Below are positions 12,720-22,784 of a stretch of DNA of 64,000 bases, one piece after another (positions within the stretch are counted from its first letter, which is position 1; every line of letters begins with the position of its first letter). The DNA lies in NCBI GenBank assembly GCA_038030265.1, contig CM075941.1:59125952-59189951 (forward strand), in the 5' to 3' direction. Both the position numbers and the translations under genes were made by a program. This stretch comes from Corythucha ciliata (Eukaryota; Arthropoda; Insecta; Hemiptera; Tingidae). The notes under the pieces were generated by a model. That model was not told the DNA's origin and ran no database searches. It saw nothing but the letters and a program-made list of their open reading frames with translations.

Positions 12720-13270
12720 AATTTTATTTGATGGTTTTCGCACGATCAGGGAGGGAAGTGATACTTCCCCTTCCAGGTACCTCAACAGGGAAGTTGATTG
12801 TTACTTGAAAAGATGAGCTAGGTGAAAAAAGTATTTTTTTTTCACTCACTAGTGAAGGAAAGTAAGGCAGAATGCCAATAATTTCACATTTTCCCTCGCA
12901 AGCGAAGGAAACAGGAAGGTTTTCAATCACTAGTGAAGGAAAGTGAAAAAAAGTTCTGTATTCAATTAGAGTACCCTTGCCTCCGAACACTTCCAAGAAA
13001 GACAATTAAACCTGTTGGTCGTGCGAAAAATAATATCTACAACTCGTGAGGAAGAAGCTTTCACTCTGCTCGTTGTTTTTAGCACACTCGGCCCCACCTC
13101 GTGAGCCAAACACAACTCGCAGGTAAAACTCCATTTCCTTCACTTGTTGTGAAATATACTATTATTTCACCTGTCGCGCGAAAAATATCGTGCATAACTC
13201 AATTCACTTGCTCGTACTCATTTAGCCGACTCGGCTTTGCCTCGCCAGCTAAAGAAAGTACTCGCAAGTA
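12720..13270. repeat. Cluster of short palindromic repeats
   Basis: Contains repeated CACTAGTGAAGGAAAGT-type units near 12846-12866 and 12930-12950, interspersed with CTCGTGAG and CTCGCAAG motifs. TTTCGCACGATCA at about 12737 faces an inverted near-match at 13019-13031, suggesting a small element of about 300 bp. No coding content. Confidence 0.35.
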
Positions 13271-13299
13271 AAATGGCACTTACGTTAAGGCTACTATAT

Positions 13300-13564
13300 A
13301 ACCCGAGTACGGAAACACGCGATAACCGCCATATTTGGTCCCTCCGGTCGGTATCACTCGGGTCTTGATAAGTGTTTTCTCTTCCACACGTCTCCTGATT
13401 GACTCTCTTCAGTTCTCAAAACTCATACCATCTGATTTCTTTTTTTTTTTTAAACAGCTTCATTCTTCTTTTTCATTATTATTATTAAATGGAATGACTT
13501 CACAAGCGATAAAAAGGCTGAGGGACCAAATATGGCGGTTATCGCGTGTTTCCGTACCTGGGTT
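13300..13564. mobile_element. MITE with ~43-bp terminal inverted repeats
   Basis: About 265 bp. The first ~45 bases (from ACCCGAGTACGGAAACACGC) and the last ~45 (ending GTGTTTCCGTACCTGGGT) are inverted repeats with only a few mismatches, spanning CGATAACCGCCATATTTGG. No reading frame inside. It is flanked by TA-rich sequence, and the target duplication length is unclear. Confidence 0.6.
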
Positions 13565-13886
13565 CTAAAGATTCTCTACTTACGTGTCTCGTTATAATGT
13601 AAGATACTATTTTTTTTTTTTTTTTAACAGCTGATTATTTTAGAGCCTAGGGGATAAAACACTCACTTTATCGCCGTGGCCCAGAAAATCAGCCCATGTT
13701 TTGATAAAAAAAATACTGTACACTCAGCGTCAAAAAAGTGATTTTGGGGTCTCGAGAAAAGGCCAGGCTTGGCTACGCCTCACCCGTCCAATTTTTTCTC
13801 TCGGCCTCCAAAAAATCGCTTTCTTGCCTAGGCGTATAATCTACTGTTCCTAAGATCATTCTTAAAGAAGTGTTTAAGCAGATGTT

Positions 13887-13995
13887 CATCGTGCGTAAAG
13901 ACCTACTGTACACACGCCGTGCGGTAAAGAGCTCACGGTAAAAGAGTTCACTCTTTACCGCACGGCGTGTGTAAAGTAGGTCTTTAAGCACGATG
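13887..13995. repeat. 109-bp hairpin with 45-bp arms
   Basis: The arms 13887-13931 and 13951-13995 are reverse complements with about two mismatches, through GTAAAGACCTACT and ACACACGCCGTGCGGTAAAG, around a 19-nt loop. It could be a minimal foldback element or, if transcribed, a dsRNA hairpin. Confidence 0.65.
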
Positions 13996-14421
13996 GGTGA
14001 AGGGTGAGTGGAACCGTGGAAATTATATCCCAAAAAGGTCAAAGTCAGTTGATTATGTTGGTGAGTTGGTAGAAGAATTGAGGCAGGGAAGCCCGCTTTC
14101 ATCTTACGCGCTTCTTTTGTTTCTTCTTTTTTATTTCTCTGAAATGAAGTTGTGTGGCAAAATGGGAGACTTTACGAAACCGTTAAATTGAATAATTATG
14201 AACCTAATTGGCTTTAAAAGGCTTTGTACGATCGAAGGTAAAAAAAAAGCGTACGATCCTGATGCGTATAGTCGCACTATAAACTCTACCGATGATGGCA
14301 CTGGACTTCATCTCGTGTCACAAACATCGTGCCTCGTTCGTTAAAAGCTCCTTTATGCCTACGTATCGTAATAAAAAAAAGGGTTAGGGTTCCCGAGGGG
14401 CCGGTGAAATACATTGCAACC

Positions 14422-14541
14422 TATGGGTGCCCGCGCACTAGGCAGCAAAGATTTTCAGGCTGGGCAGCCGCTAGAACAAGCCCAACTGCACAGCAGCCAA
14501 CTGGCTGCCGCGGCCAGGCTGCTTAGTGCAAGGGAACCATA
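14422..14541. repeat. Small inverted-repeat unit
   Basis: The left end (TGGGTGCCCGCGCACTAGGC) and right end (GCTTAGTGCAAGGGAACCA) are imperfect inverted repeats of about 24 bp around a GC-rich centre. Probably a short MITE inside the larger element. Confidence 0.4.
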
Positions 14542-14590
14542 ATTTTGCGTTTGAAACTTCCCTGGGTCGCTATCATCAAACTCGACACCG

Positions 14591-14591
<1 letters not shown>

Positions 14592-14631
<40 letters not shown>
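14592..14631. repeat. Poly-T run of about 40
   Basis: Uninterrupted T tract. On the reverse strand it would be a poly-A tail, so a short reverse-oriented retroposon could end here, but no coding remnant follows. Confidence 0.6.
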
Positions 14632-14634
<3 letters not shown>

Positions 14635-15144
14635 TAACATTGCCAGTTGAAGCATGAGAAGGAGGGTCTGATGTATGAGGGGGGATTGTGCACCTCTGCC
14701 TCGTCGTGTCTGAGAAGGGAAGTCTCTTGCTTGAACTAAATGAGCTGGCATAAGCGAGATTTTGAGTTGACTCGTTGAATTCTCAACTGTTCCGCGTTCA
14801 CGTTCTCAGTGTGACGATTGCTTTGAAGGCACGATTCATTTTGGGGCAATTACAAAGCTATTTGGTCATTAATCAATGTATCACTTATCTCCCATTCGTG
14901 CCACGAGCCACCAAGGAAGGAAAGCAAAGTATAAATTCATCTATCGTCGTCATCTGTAATCATTGAGGCGAGAATAGGATCACTCGTCACTAATATCACA
15001 CATACTTTGAATTCGCGCCTTTAACTTTTCGAGACGAGACCGAGACTTTCGAGACCGAGACCGAGACGAGACCAACTTTTCATGATCGAGACCGAGACCG
15101 AGACCACTCAAGTCTCGTCTCGGTCTCGGTCTCGTGCATCACTA

Positions 15145-16356
15145 GTCCTCAAGAACCGTCTCGAATATTGCATAGAAAACAAAAAAGTTCTGTCATCGAG
15201 CCAATTTGGATTTCGAAAAGGTCGAAGCGCTATGCACAGCCTTTCCAAATTTACTACAGACATCCAGCTAGGATTTACTAAAGGACACATCACACTAGCT
15301 GTCTTTCTTGACATCACAGCCACATATGATAACGTCAACTTGCATATACATTTCAATATAATGGTGAAAATTGGAGTGCCTGCATTTTTAGCCCATAGAA
15401 TCATTTCATTCATCTCAAATCGCTGGCTTTATTTGCAAGTCAGTGAGACTCAAATAGGGCCTAGGATAGCTCATGAAGGTTTGCCACAAGGCGGAGCCCT
15501 AAGCACTATATTGTACTCGATATATGTGGTAGATTTGGAGGCTGCTCTTCCAAGCTATGTGAATATTCTACAGTACGCTGACGATGTCTGTTTGTATGTC
15601 ACGGAGCCAAGTCTGGAGCGGTGTGTGGAATTGCTTCGACAGGGCGTTCATTGTTTCTACGAATGGCTCAGTGGGAAAGGTCTATCAATCTCGGAAAGTA
15701 AGTCAGTAGTTTGTCCCTTCTCTAGGCATAGGTCAAGTGTGTTGAATGGCTACCTAACTATTCGGGAATTCAATTTCCCTGTCAAAGACGACGTAAAATT
15801 CCTAGGGTTACATTTTGACCGAAAACTTACCTGGAAGCACCATATAGAACACATAGTCTGCAAGGCGGAAAAATACGTTAACGCTCTGCGCATGATAGCA
15901 CATACTCGCTGGGGTGCCGATCCAGATATCTGCTTATTGTATTACAGAGAAACAGTCCGTTCTATTTTTGATTACGGAAGCATGTTATACGGCACAGCAT
16001 GTAAATCTGTCCTAAAAAGGCTAGATGTTATCCAACATAAATGCATTCGATTATGTCTGGGAATGCTTCGCTCCACTCCTATTAGCAACTTACTTAATGA
16101 AGCAGGTGAAGTCCCCCTCAACACTAGACGAGAGGTTTTATCAGACTACCGGCTACTGAAAATTCTAAGTTGTTTCCCGGACTTGAGGTGCAAAATTTCC
16201 AACCTAAATATGTTCGACCTTACCCATAAATTTTGGCAGAAAAAATCATCGCCAATGCTCGTTCGCAGCTTCTTAAGATTGCACTCATACCATTATTTAG
16301 TCTATCCCAAGACGCGCACAAAATTATGTTTAGAGAAAGAAATATGTTATCCTTAA
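15145..16356 (+). pseudogene. LINE ORF2 part 2: reverse transcriptase core
   Basis: Reverse transcriptase that would copy the LINE RNA at the nicked target. This long frame contains all the palm motifs: QFGFRKGRSAMHSL, motif A FLDITATYDNV, EGLPQGGALS, the catalytic QYADDVCLYV, then KFLGLHFDRKLTWKHHI and the thumb region (DYGSMLYG, RRLDVIQHKCIRLCLG-type segment). The catalytic aspartates (one in motif A, two in YADD) are present. The frame is open for about 400 codons, so this part has decayed less than the 5' half. It continues, after a frameshift near 16300, into RNase H. Confidence 0.85.
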
Positions 16357-16649
16357 AGTTTTTCAAAAGTGACTCGGCTGTTTCCCCCAATTCACTGGTG
16401 GAAACAGAATTAAGCATGCTGCCAAACGCCCACCACATTTTCACGGATGGGTCAAAATCGGAATCTGGTTCGGGATGCTCTTTTTACGATCCAACTTACG
16501 ACAAACTTAATTCATTTAGACTCCCAGATAATGCCTCTAGCTACACCTGTGAGGTTGTAGCGGTACGAGAAGCTTTGACGTATTTCAATAATCTCAACAC
16601 CACCCAAGATGTGGTAATCATCACGGACAACAAAAGTATTCTGATGGCC
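16233..16649 (+). pseudogene. LINE ORF2 part 3: N-terminal half of RNase H
   Basis: RNase H domain, which degrades the RNA strand of the hybrid. The first catalytic aspartate is in HIFTDGSK, the glutamate in TCEVVAVREAL and the next aspartate in VIITDNKSIL. The domain stops at LMA, where the hAT-like insertion begins. Its other half resumes at 22066. RNase H inside a non-LTR element is the main reason for assigning the host LINE to the I superfamily. Confidence 0.8.
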
Positions 16650-16804
16650 CAGGGGCGGATACAGGGGGTGGGCGATCGGGCTGAGCCCGAAGGGCCGGAG
16701 ACCCCGAGGGCCAGTGCGGCCGGAGGGCCGATGCCCCCCCCCCCCCTACATTTTGACGGATCCTTGTCCTCCTGAAAAAACTGGTAACTACAGATTAAAT
16801 TTTC

Positions 16805-17950
16805 TCATTTTTCATTCATTTTTTTTTTTTTTTTTCAATTTTAGCCGTGGATTAACGACCTTTTCCTCTACACTTTGTCCGCGAATAAATGATTTTCCTT
16901 AATTTTAGCTGCGAAATAGCGTTTTTATCCCATGTTAGCGATTTTTCTCAATTTTTGCCATGAACTGAAGTTTTCCTAGATTTTTGCAGCAAATTAGCGA
17001 TTTTTTACCTTTTCATCAGTGAATTAGCACTTTGAGCTGCAAGTATAGCGTTTTTCGTTGATTTCAGCCGCGCTGATTAATTAATAATTTCTCAATATTG
17101 GCCGCATTTTTTTTTTTTTTTTCAACATTTAGCTATAGACTAGCGCTATTTTCCAGGTATACGTCCGAAGTTGCCTTCAGAAGCAACAGATTATTGTCTT
17201 TTGCTAAATTTTAGCCCCGAGTCAGCGTTATTACTAAAATTTAGTCGTGAATTGGCTTTTTCTCTAATATAGCTGTGAATTAGCCGATTTTTTTCATTTG
17301 AATGAACGTTTTTTCTAGACTATCCGCAAATTACCGGACTTTTTACAAATTTTAGCTGCCAATTAATTATCTATTATTTTCAATTAAGTCCGCAGCATTG
17401 GATTCTTCCAAGTTTAGCCGCTAAGCAGCACTTTTTGTCAAACTTCATTAGAGAAGCTATTTTTCTCAATTTTTGCCGTGGATTAGCATTTTTCGAAAAT
17501 TAGCTGTGAATTGTGGCTTTTCAGTTTTTTATCCGCGAACGGGCAATTTTTTTTGCAATTTCAGGTGCAAACTTGTCATTTTTCTCAATTTTAGCCCCCA
17601 ATTAGCGTGTTTTTTTTTATCGTCTAGCCTCAGCGGTTTTTTGCCTTTTAGCGCTTGCAGAAAAGCAAAAACTGCGTCGCGTCTGCGGTGTATAGATGCG
17701 CATAAAGTGGCATCTATACACCGCGAATCAGCTATTTTTTTTTATCAATTTTGGTCTGGATGTTTCATCGTGATACTGTGAATGAAAGCTTCTGAACAGT
17801 TTTTGCCACAAATACTAGCGATGTTTCCCAACTTTTTGCAGCCGTTGGTACTTGCCTGCAAGAATAGCATGTTAGTACGCCTTCTCATCTTTATCCGCTT
17901 ACGGACCTAAGAAAAACAAACTGGGGAGCAGCGTATTCTCTCTATTTTAG
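16805..17950 (+). repeat. Minisatellite array B
   Basis: Forward-orientation copies of the AATTAGCG...CTCAATTTTAGCC unit with T-run spacers (including long T-runs near 16820 and 17105). It contains a perfect 15-bp-arm hairpin at 17685-17724 (GCGGTGTATAGATGC and its complement). It ends where the Jockey copy starts. Confidence 0.75.
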
Positions 17951-17961
17951 CTAAAAGAATC

Positions 17962-18580
17962 TTGTTGTTGAATATCAACGGATTGCTCAAAAGAAAAGAT
18001 GAACTCGCGCAATGTCTACAAATGGAAAGCATCGACATCGCACTACTCTCAGAAACCCATCTTACGTCACGTAGTGATGCTGAAATACGTGATTACAGCC
18101 TTTACACCTGCAATCATCCAGATGATGCAGCTCATAGAGGAGCAGCGATTTACATCAAGAGCAGCCTGAGACATCATGAAAATATTAGCTACACAACCAG
18201 ACAAATTCAAGCAGCATGAATTACTATTTACAATGAAAATGGCCCAGTCACTAAAATTGCGGCAATTCATAGTCCTCCAAAGCATAGAATCGTAACCGCA
18301 GATTATCTGGCATTTTTTGGCACCCTTGGGGACAGATGGATCGTGGGTGGAGATTACAATGCCAAACACCACATGTGCGGGTCACGACTCATCACGGCTA
18401 AGGGTACCGCTTTGTACAACGCCCTAAGTGCGACTTGCCTCTCAATTGGGGAACCTACGTACTGGCCTACTGATCCTCTGAAGATCCCTGACTGTATTGA
18501 CTTCTTTATTTGTAAAGGCATTGCTGAAGGCTATTTTGAGCTCCAGAACGTCAGCGATCTATCATCGGACCAATGACCGA
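17962..18580 (+). pseudogene. Jockey endonuclease remnant
   Basis: Endonuclease of the nested Jockey copy in two frames (17962-18219 and 18343-18576), with a stop at 18217-18219. GGDYNAKH is the metal-binding and catalytic region of apurinic-type endonucleases. IDFFICKG and DLSSDQ lie at the domain end, where most family members have SSDH, so the final catalytic-type histidine appears to be replaced by glutamine. Confidence 0.75.
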
Positions 18581-18599
18581 TCATACTTACGTGTAGTAA

Positions 18600-20529
18600 T
18601 AGCATCATCCGCAAAGCTAGCCGCCAGAAACTTACCAGCAAACTTACGAACTGGGATAGCTTTCGGGAGGAAGTTACAGCTCGCATCGAATTAAATACGC
18701 GACTTGAGAGACCAGTCGATATTGATAATGCAATCACATACTTTACTACTACCATTGCTGAAGCTGCAGTGAATGCCACCCCAAAGCCTACTAAGGCGAA
18801 GACAGGACAATACTACCCGCAAGAAGTTCGCAATGCCATCCGGGAAAGGAGACAAGCCAGACGTAAGTGGGAATCAACACGACACCCGGCAGACAAGGCA
18901 ACTTTTAACAAATGCTGCAAAGAACTTAAATACTTACTGAAGAAAATAAATAATGATACGTTCACATCTATACTACTTTCACTAGACGCCACGAGGGAAA
19001 CTAATTACTCCCTCTGGAAGATAACGAAAGCCGCAAAAAAATCTCCTAGTTATGTACCGCCAATTCGCACCGAGACAAACACGTGGGCCCGAAGCGAGCA
19101 AGAAAAGGCCGACGCTTTTGCTGCACACCTGGAAAACACGTTCAAACCCAACAACGTTACCTCTGACATTCTGCCAACAATCACGTACAATAAAGGAAAC
19201 AGGATCAAGCCGACCTCACCCCCGGAGGTACAGAGTTTTATAAACAAACTCAAGCCTCACAAAGCTCCCGGACATGACATGTTGTCAGCGGAAATTTTAA
19301 AGGAAATATCGAAGAAGGCTGTTGTTATGCTCACGTACATAATTCAACGCAGTTATACGTACAAAATACTTTCCGAATCAGTGGAAGATAGCAAAAGTAA
19401 TTATGTTACCCAAGCCTGGTAAACCACTTGACGAAACGAAGTCGTACAGACCAATCTCTCTGCTCCCGACGCTTTCCAAGCTTTTCGAGAAAATTCTCTA
19501 CTGCAGGCTAATAAATATCATAAACGAGCTTCAAATTATACCAGAACACCAATTCGGCTTTTGTGCTGAGCATGCGACCGTAGAGCAAGTACACCGAGTA
19601 ACGAATATTGCCCGAGCTGATCTGGAGGAAAAGATGTTTTGTCCTGCAGTCTTTCTTGATGTGGATCGCGGGGCTCCTTCATAAAATTAGCTTATATTGC
19701 AGTCATATCTTACTAACAGAAGGTTCCAAGTACAGTATGGGGAAGGGCAGTCTGACGTGCGCCCCATAGAAGCAGGAGTACCACAGGGTAGTGTGCTCGG
19801 TCCGCTGCTTTACACGTTGTACACGGCGGATATTCCACTGAATCGGGAAACCCACGTAGCTACGTACGCGGACGATACGGCAATTTTGGCGCCACATTGT
19901 GATTAATCCTCAGCCGTGGAAAATCTTCAACGGTCGCTTAATGATATTTCTGACTGGACTAGGAGGTGGAAAATCCAATTAAACTCCACTAAATCAGCTA
20001 GGATTGATTTTGCATTAAGGCCTCATGCTTGTGTTCCCTCCGTAGTCAACGGCCAACAAATTCCAGTGGGTGATAAAGTGGGCACACGCTGGATAAAAGA
20101 CTTACCTCGAAGGCGCATATAGTATCCAAATGCGCTGAAATTAGGATTTGATTCAGATCACTATATTGGTTGCTACGGGCAAGAAATAAATTATCAACCT
20201 ACAACAAGCGCTTCTTATACACAACGGAGATCAGACCTATTTGGGCGTACGGTATTCCGGTGTGGGGTTACTGTGCAGACTCAAATTTGGAGCTTCTGCA
20301 GCGAAGGCAGAACATTATGCTACGCAATATGGTGGGGGCGCCATATTATGTGCAAAATAAAACACTGCATGATGACCTGCAGATCGACCCCGTCGTAGAA
20401 ATGGTAAAGAAGCACCTCGTGTCTTACGAGCGGAGACTGCACCGCCACGCCAACATTTTGGCGATTCGACTACTTGAAGAGCCACCTAATAGAAGACTTA
20501 AAAGGCGCATGCCGCAAGATATGGTGTAG
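18600..20529 (+). pseudogene. Jockey reverse transcriptase remnant
   Basis: RT domain broken into frames 18769-19422, 19403-19684, 19697-19906, 19916-20122 and 20170-20529. The first covers the linker and fingers, ending in HKAPGHDMLSAEIL. The second has SYRPISLLPTLSKLFEK and HQFGFCAEHATVEQVHRV and stops just after FLDVD. The palm segment between there and LQSYLTNRRF is shortened, so most of motif A is deleted. The third has GVPQGSVLGPLLY and YADD. The last is the thumb and C-terminal part (RNKLSTYNKRFLYTT, PIWAYGIPVWG). Non-functional. Confidence 0.75.
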
Positions 20530-20689
20530 ATTTTAATCAATTAATCACGTCAGCTATTTATTTTGTCATTTGTAAGTACCCTGCGAGTGCGCAATGTATT
20601 TATATCCCGTTGTTTTTTCCTTATTAGCAGTGCATGTTATTGCCCTCGGGCAGGCCATGTATTTAAAAAAAAAAAAAAAAACATGGATT

Positions 20690-21110
20690 ATTCAGATACA
20701 CTCCTTGCTGATCACCTGCAAGCACTCCATCCTGAATGGGATGGATTGAAAAGCATCAAAAGGAGCTGTCAAACTGCATGCCAAAAACTCGTTTTCACGT
20801 ACCTACAAACATAAACATAAGCTACGTCTTCACTTGTGCCTTTTCGCCTGCGTCAGAGGCATGCATCACAGCAGGCGGTGTGTTGAACGTGAGGAATGCG
20901 CTATTGCATGCCTCAAAAAGCTAGAAGGATTATCAGAAATTGCGTGCATAGCTTGGACGCATGCGTTGTTGAAAGTGTTGAAAAGACGTGTTGAATTGAA
21001 AGAGGAAGACGAAAGCGCACAAGTGGGAGACATAGCTATAGATCCTTAATATCCACACTTTTAGGCCTGAGGCGAACCGGCCCCCTCACCACTGTCTCGG
21101 TACGCTACTA
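20690..21110 (+). other. Unrecognised segment between Jockey tail and minisatellite
   Basis: About 400 bp between the Jockey poly-A and the reversed minisatellite. A frame at 20834-21049 has several cysteines (CVRGMHH, CVEREECAIACLKKLEG) and a charged tail. I do not recognise it. Because arms of the same repeat flank it on the outside, it may be part of the unique centre of the hAT-like element. Confidence 0.25.
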
Positions 21111-21124
21111 ATACACGGACAGAA

Positions 21125-21830
21125 GTGAGAAAAAGTGCTACTTCGTGGCTCATGTTTCATTAAAGCTTCCGCGAATAAAGTACAGAACAAGCGCTAATTC
21201 ATCAATGAAATTAAGAAAAATGGCTCATTAGCGGTTAAGATCGAGAAAAATACGAACTCACCGCAAAAATTCAGAAAAAACGCTAATTCACCGCTAAAAT
21301 GGCGAAAAATCGCTAATCCACCGATAAAATTGAGAAGCGCTGAAGTGAGGAAAACCGCTAATTTGCTATTTAAATGGACAAAACGTCAAATTCGCAGCTT
21401 CTAAAAGTAGCTTCGTGCCAGAAAATGAAAAAATCGCTAATTCACAGCCAAATTCAGAAAAAGCTTTACGTAGTTCGCGACGAAAATTGGGGCAAAACTC
21501 TAATTCGTGGCTGAAAGGTATAAAAATCTATAATTTTAGAGGTTAAATTGAGGAAAAACACTAATGTGTGGTTATAATAAGGATAAATGGGTAATTGGGG
21601 TTTAAATTGAGAAAATTTACTAATTAACAGAGAATTGAGAAAATGGCAAGCCGAGGCCTCCGGAGGCAACTTTGCAGCCAATTAGCAAAAAGTGCTAATT
21701 TACGGCAAAAATTTAGAAAAATCGCGGCTAAAATGGAAACGTATCGCTTATTCGCGGTTGGAATGGGGGAAATATCGAATTCACCGATGAAATTGAGAAG
21801 AACCTACAAAGTGTTGAAAAAAGTGTGAAA
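21125..21830 (-). repeat. Minisatellite array C, reversed
   Basis: The same ~30-bp unit seen as its reverse complement (CGCTAATTC, CGGCTAAAATTGAGAAAAA). Its orientation is opposite to array B on the left side of this element, so B and C could pair into an imperfect foldback structure. Confidence 0.75.
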
Positions 21831-22065
21831 AAAAAACAACAAAAAAACGTTTTTCGACAAGACGGGTGGGTGGATAGCGTTGGCTAGTGGGTAACTAAAG
21901 CATTTTCGGCTATGCGTCTACATGACGTTTTTCTGCGTCCAGGTACGCACTATCACCAGGTGCAATTGTGTCACATTCCTCCTGAATCACTCCTGTATAA
22001 ATTTATATTGGGCCGATATTTTCCCAGTGCCCCGGGCCGGACAAATCTGTGTATCCGCCCCTGCT

Positions 22066-22660
22066 GATGGCAATAAACAATCCTTTGGGATATTCTATTG
22101 ACTCAGTCACCATGCTACAAATGCTAGATGTCGTATGTAAACTCAAAAATAAAAACAAAAAAATTGCATTTTTCTGGGTTCCAAGCCATTCTGGAATCGT
22201 TGGTAACGAGCGGGCCGATTGCTTGGCGAAAAATGCGTGCTCTACCGACAATATTTTGACGTTAGAACTAAATTACACTGAGTTTTTCGGTTTGAGCAAG
22301 TCTATAATCCACCAAATACGGCACCGCACTTACCAAAGTTCAGAAACTGGCCTATTTTACTCACAACATAACCCCGAAATAAACTGTTCCCCATGGTTTC
22401 ACAAACAGAATGTTCCTAAAAACTTGTGTTCTGCAATATGCCGCCTTAGGACTAATCACGGAATTTGACCGGCATATCTCAATAAAATAAATATCCGGCC
22501 CTCAGATCAGTGTGAATCGTGTCACACCGTAGGGGATTTGGAACATATTATTATTCATTGTCCAAAATTTTCCAGTGAAAGACAAATTTTATTCGACCTA
22601 GTAGTCCCGTTCACAATAAACCCGTTTAATTACCTATCCCTCCTGCGATCTAAAACCTAG
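22066..22660 (+). pseudogene. LINE ORF2 part 4: C-terminal RNase H and CCHC tail
   Basis: Second half of the interrupted RNase H, with the conserved WVPSHSGIVGNERADCLAK carrying the catalytic-type histidine and final aspartate. After a stop (22466-22468) the same frame continues to the terminal cysteine-histidine motif CESCHTVGDLEHIIIHCPKF and a stop at 22658-22660. A short 3' UTR and the A-tail (22770-22784) follow. Confidence 0.8.
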
Positions 22661-22784
22661 TCATATACCGATATATCCACCAATTTTTACTGAATACTGC
22701 AAACTCTGTATAATTAACATCAAATCATAATAAGACGATACTGGTGGCTCTGGCTTACTGGCTAATGCCAAAAAAAAAAAAAAA

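Larger units (their letters stand above)
12370..15144 (+). mobile_element. Non-autonomous DNA element with GAGACC/GAGACG ends, inserted in LINE RT
   Basis: Termini are inverted: TAGTGATGCACGAGACC on the left, and the reverse complement (ending GTGCATCACTA) on the right. Flanks GTCCTCAT (12361-12368) and GTCCTCAA (15145-15152) form an 8-bp duplication with one mismatch, and the LINE RT frame resumes exactly after it. The 8-bp duplication and terminal sequence suggest hAT. Both ends are built from GAGACC/GAGACG tandem repeats (12380-12475 and 15030-15140) that can also fold back. The 2.8-kb interior has no transposase. It carries several smaller hairpins and a possible MITE, so it is probably a composite. 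Confidence 0.7.
17955..20681 (+). mobile_element. 5'-truncated Jockey-type non-LTR retrotransposon
   Basis: Begins directly in the endonuclease (NINGLLKRKDELAQ) with no ORF1 and ends in a 17-A tail (20665-20681), the usual form of an incompletely reverse-transcribed Jockey copy. Diagnostic segments in order: LLSETHLTSRSD, HRGAAIYIKSSLRHH, GGDYNAKHHMCGSRL, EPTYWPTDP, IDFFICKG, HKAPGHDMLSAEILKE, SYRPISLLPTLSKLFEK, GVPQGSVLGPLLYTLY and the catalytic TYADDTAIL. It landed within the minisatellite body of the hAT-like element, so it is younger than that insertion or moved with it. Confidence 0.85.
16650..22063 (+). mobile_element. hAT-like element with inverted minisatellite arms and nested Jockey
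   Basis: Terminal inverted repeats are CAGGGGCGGATACA on the left and TGTATCCGCCCCTG on the right. The 8-bp target duplication CTGATGGC (16641-16648 and 22064-22071) is perfect, apart from one extra C at 16649. Removing the element restores the LINE RNase H frame, so both ends are certain. Inside, the left arm (16805-17950) is the dispersed ~30-bp minisatellite in forward orientation, and the right arm (21125-21830) is the same minisatellite reversed, giving a foldback layout. A Jockey retrotransposon (17955-20681) sits between them. No hAT transposase is visible. Confidence 0.8.
9830..22784 (+). mobile_element. I-type (RNase H-bearing) non-LTR retrotransposon, twice interrupted
   Basis: One LINE copy can be followed from ORF1 (9830) to a 15-A tail (22770-22784). 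In order: gag-like ORF1 with three zinc knuckles, apurinic-type endonuclease, reverse transcriptase with YADD, RNase H with its acidic residues, and a terminal CCHC cluster. RNase H plus knuckle-rich ORF1 points to the I superfamily. Two unrelated insertions break it: 12370-15144 in the RT and 16650-22063 in RNase H. The LINE reading frame resumes exactly on the other side of each. It also has frameshifts near 10303, 11050, 11180 and 11560-11810 and a stop at 22466-22468, so it is inactive. Confidence 0.85.

Noticed and set aside
14455..14751. Reverse-strand frame with a long poly-lysine stretch
   Set aside because: The lysines are only the translation of the 40-base T-run, and the flanking residues show no domain.
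20834..21049. Cysteine-containing small protein gene
   Set aside because: No signal peptide, no recognisable spacing, and it lies inside a composite transposon. Kept only as an unrecognised segment.
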